NCBI GenBank assembly: GCA_903904605.1
Contig: CAIVDC010000090.1
Coordinates: forward strand, 1-60,111
DNA: 60,111 nucleotides
Reading direction: 5' to 3'
Source: an uncultured Sterolibacterium sp.
GTDB lineage: Bacteria > Pseudomonadota > Gammaproteobacteria > Burkholderiales > Rhodocyclaceae
Position numbers and translations under genes: made by a program. The notes beneath the pieces were generated by a model. That model had not been told where the DNA came from and ran no database searches. It saw nothing but the letters and a program-made list of their open reading frames with translations. Positions 53,755 through 60,111 of this stretch are shown in pieces. Positions within the stretch are counted from its first letter, which is position 1. The number at the start of each line of letters is the position of its first letter.

Positions 53755-54474
53755 ATGAGCGAGATCGACACCCGCCAGCGCATCCTCGATGCCGCCGAGA
53801 GCCTGTTCATGGAGCACGGCTTCGAGGCGACCACCTTGCGCCGGATCACCGGCCACGCCGGAGTGAATCTGGCCGCCGTGAATTACCACTTCGGTTCCAA
53901 GGAGGCCTTGATCCAGGAGCTGTTCCGCAGGCGCCTGACCTGGCTCAACGAACAGCGCCTGGCGGCGCTTGACCGCCTCGAGGCCGACGCCGGCGGCGCT
54001 CCCGTGAAGCCGAGCCGGATACTCGAAGCCTTCTTCGGCGTGGCGGTGACGATGGCCGCCGACCGGGCCGGCGGTGGCCATACCTTCATGCGCCTGCTCG
54101 GCCGGACCTATACCGAACCGTCCGCATTCGTGCGCAGTTTCCTCGCCGAGGAATATTCCGAGGCGATCAGCCGGTTCAAGAGGGCGCTGGTCAGGGCGCT
54201 GCCCGGCGTGCCCAGCGACGAGATCTTCTGGCGCTTCCATTTCATGCTGGGCGCCATGGCCTATGCCATCTCGGGCGCGGACGCCCTGAATATCATTGCC
54301 GAAAAGCCTCTCGACGAGAGCGACGGCGGCGCGCTCTATGCCCGGCTGATGAGTTTCCTGATCGGCGGCCTGCGCGCACCCTTGCCCGCCGGTTTGTCGC
54401 AATCGGTGCCGACGTCGCCGCGAAAGCAGTCCCAGAAGTCGGCCGGCAAGCCACGCCTGGTGAAGAGGGCATAA
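53755..54474 (+). CDS. psrA: PsrA-like TetR-family fatty-acid repressor
   Basis: A 239-residue TetR-family protein. The DNA-binding part RQRILDAAESLFMEHGFEAT and the recognition helix VNLAAVNYHFGSKEALIQ are nearly those of Pseudomonas PsrA, and the C-terminal segments FMRLLGRTYTE and RFHFMLGAMAYAISGADAL also correspond. PsrA represses beta-oxidation genes and is released by long-chain fatty acids. The basic C-terminal tail (SPRKQSQKSAGKPRLVKRA) is variable in the family. Two matching operator boxes cover its own promoter, and it precedes an acyl-CoA dehydrogenase, multifunctional enzyme and thiolase on the same strand. Confidence 0.9.
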   Translation: MSEIDTRQRILDAAESLFMEHGFEATTLRRITGHAGVNLAAVNYHFGSKEALIQELFRRRLTWLNEQRLAALDRLEADAGGAPVKPSRILEAFFGVAVTMAADRAGGGHTFMRLLGRTYTEPSAFVRSFLAEEYSEAISRFKRALVRALPGVPSDEIFWRFHFMLGAMAYAISGADALNIIAEKPLDESDGGALYARLMSFLIGGLRAPLPAGLSQSVPTSPRKQSQKSAGKPRLVKRA

Positions 54475-54530
54475 TGCGCAAGATTGCTTTGCGCCCGGAG
54501 TCAAAATCGTAACGCTCTTAGGAGTCAATC

Positions 54531-56321
54531 ATGGGCCAATACGTCGCCCCCTTGCGCGATATGCAATTCGTCCTGCACGAACTGCTGGATGTTGAGAGTG
54601 AATTGAAACAACTGCCCGGATATGTCGACATCGATGCCGGGATCATCAATCAGGTGCTCGAGGAGGGCGGCAAGTTCGCCGCCAAAGTGCTCTTCCCGCT
54701 GAACCGCTCGGGCGACCGCGAAGGCTGCCGGCTCGACCCCGGGTCGCATGCCGTGACCACGCCCGCCGGCTTCAAGGAAGCCTACCGGCAGTACGTCGAA
54801 GGCGGCTGGCCTTCGCTCTCCTGCGATCCGGAGCATGGCGGCCAGGGCCTGCCGATCCTGCTCAATAATTCCCTGTACGAGATGTTGAACTCGTCGAACC
54901 AGGCCTGGACCATGTATCCGGGTCTCTCCCACGGCGCCTACGAGTGTCTGCGCGAGCACGGCACGGACCTGCAGAAGAGTGTCTATCTCGCAAAGCTGGT
55001 TTCCGGCGAGTGGACCGGCACCATGTGCCTGACCGAGGCGCATTGCGGCACCGACCTCGGCCTGCTGCGTTCCAAGGCCGAACCTCAGGCGGACGGCAGC
55101 TACCGGATTTCCGGCAGCAAGATCTTCATCTCGGCCGGCGAGCACGACATGGCCGCGAACATCCTCCACCTGGTGCTGGCCCGGCTGCCCGGCGCGCCGG
55201 CCGGCACCAAGGGAATTTCCCTGTTCCTGGTGCCCAAGTTCATTCCCGATGGCGAAGGCAAGCCGGGCACCCGCAACAGCATCTTCTGCGGCGCCATCGA
55301 GGAGAAGATGGGCATCCACGGCAATTCGACCTGCCAGATGAATCTGGACGAAGCGACCGGCTGGATCATCGGGCAGCCGAACAAAGGCTTGAACGCGATG
55401 TTCGTGATGATGAACGCCGCCCGCCTGGGGGTCGGCATGCAGTCCCTGGGACTGACCGAAGTCGCTTACCAGAACGCCCTGGTTTACGCCCGGGACCGGA
55501 TCCAGATGCGCAGCCTCTCCGGTGTCAAGGCGCCTGAACTGCCGGCCGATCCGATCATCGTCCATCCGGACGTGCGCCGCATGCTGCTCACCGCCCGCGC
55601 CTACGCAGAAGGCGGCCGCGCCTTCTGCTCCTTCGTCGCCTTGCAGATCGACCGTGAACTGCACCATCCCGACCCGGCGGTGCGGGCCGATGCCGCCGAC
55701 CTGGTGATGCTGCTGACGCCGATCGTCAAGGCCTTCATCACCGACAACGGCTGGATCGCCACCTCGGAGGCGATGCAGGTCTATGGCGGACACGGCTACA
55801 TCGCCGAGTGGGGCATGGAGCAGTATGTCCGGGATGCCCGCATCAACATGATTTACGAAGGCACCAACACCATCCAGTCGCTCGATCTGCTGGGGCGCAA
55901 GGTCCTGATGGACAACGGCGCCAAGCTGAAAAAGTTCGGCGCGCTGGTGCAAGCCTTCGTCGAGGAGAACGGCACCGACGAACTGATGAGCGAGTTCGTC
56001 ACGCCGCTCGCCGATCTCGGCGGCAAGGTGAGCAAACTGAGCCTGGAAATCGGCATGAAGGCGTTGCAGAACCCGGACGAGGTCGGCGCCGCCGCCGTCC
56101 CCTATCTGCGCGTGGTCGGCCATCTGGTCTATGCCTACTTCTTCGCCAGGATGGCCAAGATCGCCCTGGCCAAGCTGGATTCCGGCGACGGCTTCTACAA
56201 GGCCAAGCTGGCCACCGCCCGCTTCTACTTTGCCCGGCTGCTGCCGGAAACCGCCATGCTGATTCGCCAGGCCCGCTCGGGCGCGGCGAACCTGCTCGAT
56301 CTCGAAGCCGAACTGTTCTGA
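54531..56321 (+). CDS. acyl-CoA dehydrogenase, FadE-like
   Basis: A 596-residue FAD-dependent acyl-CoA dehydrogenase with the extra C-terminal domain found in the FadE-like bacterial family. FAD- and substrate-contact segments GTMCLTEAHCGTDLGLLRS and ISGSKIFISAGEHDM are intact; the catalytic base is Glu443 in INMIYEGTNTIQ. The first step of beta-oxidation is oxidation to trans-2-enoyl-CoA with electrons to ETF. The N-terminal MGQYVAPLRDMQFVLHELLD is typical. TCTTAGGAG precedes the ATG. It is the first enzyme of the psrA-fadE-fadN-fadA cluster. Confidence 0.94.
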   Translation: MGQYVAPLRDMQFVLHELLDVESELKQLPGYVDIDAGIINQVLEEGGKFAAKVLFPLNRSGDREGCRLDPGSHAVTTPAGFKEAYRQYVEGGWPSLSCDPEHGGQGLPILLNNSLYEMLNSSNQAWTMYPGLSHGAYECLREHGTDLQKSVYLAKLVSGEWTGTMCLTEAHCGTDLGLLRSKAEPQADGSYRISGSKIFISAGEHDMAANILHLVLARLPGAPAGTKGISLFLVPKFIPDGEGKPGTRNSIFCGAIEEKMGIHGNSTCQMNLDEATGWIIGQPNKGLNAMFVMMNAARLGVGMQSLGLTEVAYQNALVYARDRIQMRSLSGVKAPELPADPIIVHPDVRRMLLTARAYAEGGRAFCSFVALQIDRELHHPDPAVRADAADLVMLLTPIVKAFITDNGWIATSEAMQVYGGHGYIAEWGMEQYVRDARINMIYEGTNTIQSLDLLGRKVLMDNGAKLKKFGALVQAFVEENGTDELMSEFVTPLADLGGKVSKLSLEIGMKALQNPDEVGAAAVPYLRVVGHLVYAYFFARMAKIALAKLDSGDGFYKAKLATARFYFARLLPETAMLIRQARSGAANLLDLEAELF

Positions 56322-56340
56322 ACTGAAAGGAAGGAATATC

Positions 56341-58740
56341 GTGAGCAATTTCATGGTCAAGAAAGTCGCCGTCCTGGGCGCCGGCGTGATGGGCGCGCAA
56401 ATCGCCGCACATTGCATCAACGCCCGGGTGCCGGTGGTGCTGTTCGACCTGCCGGCGAAGGAAGGCGCGAAGAACGGCATCGTCCAGCGCGCCGTCGACA
56501 ACCTCAGGAAGTTGAGTCCCGCCCCGCTCGGCAACAACGACGACGCCGCCCTGATCGCGGTCGCCAACTACGAAGACGATCTCGGGCTGTTGTCCGACTG
56601 CGACCTGATCATCGAGGCGATCGCCGAGCGCATGGACTGGAAGCACGACCTGTACCGGAAAGTGGCGCCCTTCATCGCGCCCGACGCGATCTTCGCCTCG
56701 AACACGTCCGGACTGGCCATCACCGCCTTGTCCCAGGGTTTCGACGCGGGCCTGAAGGCGCGCTTCTGCGGCGTCCATTTCTTCAATCCGCCGCGCTACA
56801 TGCATCTGGTCGAACTGATCCCGACCGCCGCCACCCGCCCGGAAATCATCGATCAGCTCGAAGCCTTTCTGACCACGACGCTGGGCAAGGGGGTGGTGCG
56901 GGCCCGCGACACGCCGAACTTCATCGCCAACCGCGTCGGCGTTTTCGGCATGATGGCGATCTTCCGCGAGGCGGAAAGATTCGGCCTCTCCTGCGACGTG
57001 GTCGATGATCTCACCGGGGCCAAGCTGGGACGCGCCAAGTCGGGTACTTTCCGCACCGCCGACGTGGTCGGCCTGGACACCATGGCCCATGTCATCAAGA
57101 CCATGCAGGATTACCTGCCCGACGATCCCTTCCTTGCCGTCTACCAGACCCCGGAGGTGCTGGTCAAGCTGGTCGCCGCCGGGGCGCTGGGGCAGAAGAG
57201 CGGCGCGGGCTTCTACAAGAAGGTCGGTCGCGACATTCAACGCCTGGATTTTGCCAGCGGCGAATATGTCGAGGGCGGAGGGCGCGCCGACGATCTGGTC
57301 GGCCGCATGCTGAAGGAGAAGGACCCGGCCAAGCGCATGCAGACCCTGCGCGCGTCTACCCACCCGCAGGCGCAGTTCCTCTGGGCGATCTTCCGGGACA
57401 TGTTCCACTACATCGCAATCCATCTGGAGGCCGTCGCCGACAATGCCCGCGATATCGACTTCGCGCTGCGCTGGGGCTTCGGCTGGCAGCAGGGGCCGTT
57501 CGAGACCTGGCAGGGCGCCGGCTGGAAGGAAGTCGCCGGCTGGGTCAGGGAAGACATCGAGGCCGGCCGCGCGCTCTGCGCCGCCCCCCTGCCGGCCTGG
57601 GTGTTCGAAGGGGCGGTGGCCGACCACGGCGGCGTCCATGCCGCCTCGGGCTCCTATTCTCCCGCTGCACGCGCCTTCGTGCCGCGTTCGCGCCTGCCGG
57701 TCTATGATCGCCAGGTGTTCCGAGCCCGGCTGCTCGGTTCCGCCGCGACGGATGGCCGGACGGCAGGCACCACGGTTTTCGAGGACGATGCGGTGCGCCT
57801 CTGGCACCAGAACGACGAGCTGCTGATTTTTTCCTCGAAGACCAAGATGCACGTGATCGGCACCGGCGTCACCCAGGGCCTGGTCAAGGCGATCGCGGAG
57901 GCGGAGAAGAACTACCAGGGCCTGGTGCTGTGGAATGCCGATGCGGCCGATGGCGGCGCCTTTTCGGCCGGCGCCGACCTGCAGGCGATGCTGCCCCTGT
58001 TCATGTCCGGCGGCGTTGCCGCCATAGAGCCCGAAGTCGCCCGGCTGCAGCAGGCGCACCAGGCCCTGAAGTACGCCGGCGTGCCGGTGGTCGCGGCGGT
58101 GTCCGGCATGGCGCTCGGCGGCGGCTGCGAAATGATGATGCATGCGGCGAAACGGGTGGCCTCGCTGGAGTCCTATATCGGCCTGGTCGAAGTCGGCGTC
58201 GGTCTGATTCCCGCCGGCGGCGGCCTCAAGGAGGCGGCGCTGCGGGCGGCCGCCGCTGCCGGCGGCAACGATCTGCTGCAGTTCCTGAAACATTACTTCA
58301 GCAACGCCGCCATGGCCAGCGTCTCAAAGTCCGCGCAGGAAGCGCGCAGGATGGGCTACCTGTCGCGCGACGACGTGATCGTCTTCAACCCCTACGAACT
58401 GCTCCATGTCGCCAAGGTCGAGGCGCGCGCCCTGTCCGCCGCCGGCTACCGGCCGGCCCTGCCGGCGCTGGTGCCGGTGGCCGGCCGCTACGGCATGGCG
58501 ACGATCATGGCGCAGCTGGTCAACATGCGCGACGGCGGCTTCATCTCGGCCCACGACTACAAGCTCGGCGCGATGATCGCCGAGGTCGTCTCGGGCGGCG
58601 AAGTCGAGCAGGGCAGCCTGGTCAGCGAACAATGGCTGCTCGACCTGGAACGCCGCGCCTTCATGGAGCTGCTGCGCCACCCCAAGACCCAGGAACGGAT
58701 CATGGGCATGATGCAAACCGGCAAGCCGGTGCGCAATTGA
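56341..58740 (+). CDS. 3-hydroxyacyl-CoA dehydrogenase/enoyl-CoA hydratase
   Basis: A 799-residue fusion in FadN order (dehydrogenase first), unlike E. coli FadB where the hydratase is N-terminal. The NAD-binding motif is KKVAVLGAGVMGAQIAAHC (residue 7 on), followed by the dehydrogenase segments DLIIEAIAERMDWK and GVHFFNPPRYMHLVELI. The crotonase-type domain occupies the C-terminal 300 residues (AFSAGADLQAML, GMALGGGCEMMMHA, GLVEVGVGLIPAGGG). A GTG start is used with AAAGGAAGG upstream. It catalyses hydration and the NAD-linked dehydrogenation of beta-oxidation and feeds the adjacent thiolase. Confidence 0.94.
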   Translation: MSNFMVKKVAVLGAGVMGAQIAAHCINARVPVVLFDLPAKEGAKNGIVQRAVDNLRKLSPAPLGNNDDAALIAVANYEDDLGLLSDCDLIIEAIAERMDWKHDLYRKVAPFIAPDAIFASNTSGLAITALSQGFDAGLKARFCGVHFFNPPRYMHLVELIPTAATRPEIIDQLEAFLTTTLGKGVVRARDTPNFIANRVGVFGMMAIFREAERFGLSCDVVDDLTGAKLGRAKSGTFRTADVVGLDTMAHVIKTMQDYLPDDPFLAVYQTPEVLVKLVAAGALGQKSGAGFYKKVGRDIQRLDFASGEYVEGGGRADDLVGRMLKEKDPAKRMQTLRASTHPQAQFLWAIFRDMFHYIAIHLEAVADNARDIDFALRWGFGWQQGPFETWQGAGWKEVAGWVREDIEAGRALCAAPLPAWVFEGAVADHGGVHAASGSYSPAARAFVPRSRLPVYDRQVFRARLLGSAATDGRTAGTTVFEDDAVRLWHQNDELLIFSSKTKMHVIGTGVTQGLVKAIAEAEKNYQGLVLWNADAADGGAFSAGADLQAMLPLFMSGGVAAIEPEVARLQQAHQALKYAGVPVVAAVSGMALGGGCEMMMHAAKRVASLESYIGLVEVGVGLIPAGGGLKEAALRAAAAAGGNDLLQFLKHYFSNAAMASVSKSAQEARRMGYLSRDDVIVFNPYELLHVAKVEARALSAAGYRPALPALVPVAGRYGMATIMAQLVNMRDGGFISAHDYKLGAMIAEVVSGGEVEQGSLVSEQWLLDLERRAFMELLRHPKTQERIMGMMQTGKPVRN

Positions 58741-58762
58741 GCACCGCAAAAGGAGAAGAGAA

Positions 58763-59959
58763 ATGAGCAAGCAAATACAGGACGCCTACATCGTCGCCGC
58801 GACGCGCAGCCCGATCGGACGGGCGCCGCGCGGCATGTTCAAGAACGTCCGGCCGGACGATCTTCTGGTGCAGGTGCTGCAGTCGGCGCTGGCGCAGGTG
58901 CCCGGCCTCGACCCGGCGCTGATCGAGGACGCGATCGTCGGCTGCGCCTTCCCGGAAGCCGAACAGGGCCTCAACGTCGCGCGCATGGCGGTGCTCCTGG
59001 CGGGGCTGCCCAAGACGGTCGGCGGCGTCACGATCAATCGCTATTGCGCCTCGGGCATTACCAGTGTGGCCATGGCGGCCGACCGCATCCGGGTCGGCGA
59101 AGCCGAGGTGATGATCGCCGCCGGCGTCGAATCGATGTCGATGGTGCCGATGATGGGTCACCATCCGTCGATGAACATGGGCATCTTCAAGGACGAGAAC
59201 ATCGGCATGGCCTACGGCATGGGCCTGACCGCGGAACGGGTCGCCCAGCAATGGAAGGTCACGCGCGAGGCGCAGGACCAGTTCTCGCTGGCCTCGCACC
59301 AGAAGGCGATTGCGGCGCAGCTGGCGGGAGAGTTCAAGGACGAGACGACCCAGATCGAGATCATGGAGCGCATTCCCAACCTCGCCACGGGCCGGATCGA
59401 CCTCAGGACCCGGACCGCCGTCCAGGACGAGGGCGCGCGCGCCGATTCGAGTCTCGCCGCGCTGGCCAAGCTGAAGCCGGTGTTCTCGGCCAAGGGCTCG
59501 GTGACCGCCGGCAACAGTTCCCAGACTTCCGACGGCGCGGGGGCGCTGATCCTGGTCTCCGAGCGCATTCTCAAGCAGTTCGACCTGACGCCGCTGGCGC
59601 GCTTCGTCTCCTTCGCGGTCCGCGGCGTGCCGCCGGAAATCATGGGGATCGGGCCGAAAGAGGCCATTCCGGCGGCCTGCAAGGCGGGCGGGCTGAGCCA
59701 GGCGCAGATCGACTGGTTCGAACTGAACGAAGCCTTCGCCGCCCAGTCCCTGGCGGTGATCCAGGATCTCGGCCTCGACCCGGCCAAGGTCAATCCCGTG
59801 GGCGGCGCCATCGCCCTGGGCCATCCGCTCGGCGCGACCGGCGCAATCCGCGCCGCGACCGTGATCCACGCCATGCGCCGGCGGAATCTCAAGTACGGCA
59901 TGGTGACGATGTGCGTCGGCACCGGCATGGGCGCGGCCGGGATTTTCGAACGCATGTAG
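58763..59959 (+). CDS. fadA: acetyl-CoA C-acyltransferase (3-ketoacyl-CoA thiolase)
   Basis: A 398-residue thiolase. The acyl-accepting Cys95 is in INRYCASGITSV, His354 in IALGHPLGATGA and the second Cys384 in MCVGTGMGAAG. It cleaves 3-ketoacyl-CoA with CoA to give acetyl-CoA and the shortened chain. AAAAGGAGAAG stands before the ATG, 22 bases behind the multifunctional enzyme, so these two form an operon and probably an alpha2-beta2-type complex. A very strong hairpin follows. Confidence 0.95.
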   Translation: MSKQIQDAYIVAATRSPIGRAPRGMFKNVRPDDLLVQVLQSALAQVPGLDPALIEDAIVGCAFPEAEQGLNVARMAVLLAGLPKTVGGVTINRYCASGITSVAMAADRIRVGEAEVMIAAGVESMSMVPMMGHHPSMNMGIFKDENIGMAYGMGLTAERVAQQWKVTREAQDQFSLASHQKAIAAQLAGEFKDETTQIEIMERIPNLATGRIDLRTRTAVQDEGARADSSLAALAKLKPVFSAKGSVTAGNSSQTSDGAGALILVSERILKQFDLTPLARFVSFAVRGVPPEIMGIGPKEAIPAACKAGGLSQAQIDWFELNEAFAAQSLAVIQDLGLDPAKVNPVGGAIALGHPLGATGAIRAATVIHAMRRRNLKYGMVTMCVGTGMGAAGIFERM

Positions 59960-59968
59960 CCGTCATTG

Positions 59969-60008
59969 GCGGCCGCCCGCGATGAGCCGGTTCATCGCAG
60001 GCGGCCGC
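59969..60008 (+). terminator. strong hairpin behind fadA
   Basis: Seventeen-base arms (59969-59985 and 59992-60008) pair with one mismatch around a six-base loop, followed by TTATACA. They start nine bases after the fadA stop and probably end the beta-oxidation transcript. Confidence 0.8.
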
Positions 60009-60073
60009 TTATACACGTCGTGCGGCCTCGCATGGCGCTGAAAAGGCCTGTTGGATCGCCGAACCGGCGACGA

Positions 60074-60091
60074 TGTTGCGAATTCGCAACA
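60074..60091. promoter_or_regulatory. perfect 18-base palindrome, likely operator
   Basis: TGTTGCGAATTCGCAACA is a perfect palindrome 115 bases behind fadA, close to the window end. It is followed by two runs of eight C. It probably serves a gene beyond the window; the binding protein is unknown. Confidence 0.5.
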
Positions 60092-60111
60092 CCCCCCCCA
60101 TGCCCCCCCCG

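Overview
The window looks like a chromosomal segment of a GC-rich betaproteobacterium. The evidence is a PsrA-type fatty-acid repressor, a LivKHMGF-type ABC system, a type IV minor-pilin operon ending in a PilY1-like protein, an AzgA-type permease and heavy use of HDOD/GGDEF/EAL signalling proteins. The style resembles Rhodocyclales or Sterolibacteriaceae-like degraders, but no rRNA or other marker fixes the genus.

Left end (1-3250): gene-poor and lower in coding density. It holds a Lar-like zinc-ribbon small gene, a DUF2141 exported protein, a Crp/Fnr regulator and, at 3214-3241, the 3' end of a tRNA-Pro (T arm, acceptor, CCA) with no matching 5' half, followed by a terminator. I read this as the distal border of an old integrated element. 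Immediately right of it (3401-3873) is a consensus promoter, two tandem SAM-II-type riboswitch aptamers (the first with an intrinsic terminator, the second with a Shine-Dalgarno-sequestering hairpin) and a 65-codon orphan reading frame.

4-26 kb: alanine dehydrogenase, a zinc-ribbon protein, an MFS transporter, DUF1847, a truncated COG4315 protein, a catalase-like peroxidase, a C_GCAxxG_C_C protein, an AzgA-like permease, a LexA-UmuD SOS pair without UmuC, a carboxymuconolactone-decarboxylase-like protein, an HDOD histidine kinase next to a REC-PAS-GGDEF-EAL regulator, a Tat-exported two-subunit molybdenum hydroxylase facing a Tat-type aldo/keto reductase, a second HDOD-GAF protein, a TIGR02647 protein, a low-molecular-weight tyrosine phosphatase and an exported protein.

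26-42.6 kb: an FAD-dependent COG2509 protein, a nitronate monooxygenase, an AI-2E-type permease, an NRAMP-related (probably Mg2+) transporter followed by a 57-residue membrane protein and a soluble PRC-barrel/MgtE_N/CBS protein, then an IclR regulator divergent from a CoA-acylating semialdehyde dehydrogenase, a branched-chain/amide-type ABC transporter with a fused LivM-LivG subunit, and a chemoreceptor.

42.6-52.1 kb: a minus-strand operon pilE-fimT-pilV-pilW-pilX-pilY1 plus a TonB-like gene. Its leader carries a c-di-GMP-I (GEMM-I) riboswitch directly after the promoter, so pilus/adhesin expression should respond to c-di-GMP; the REC-GGDEF-EAL protein in the same window could contribute to that pool. 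52.2-60 kb: an SGNH lipoprotein, then psrA (with two PsrA-type boxes over its own promoter), an acyl-CoA dehydrogenase, a fused 3-hydroxyacyl-CoA dehydrogenase/enoyl-CoA hydratase and a thiolase, forming a complete beta-oxidation set ended by a strong hairpin.
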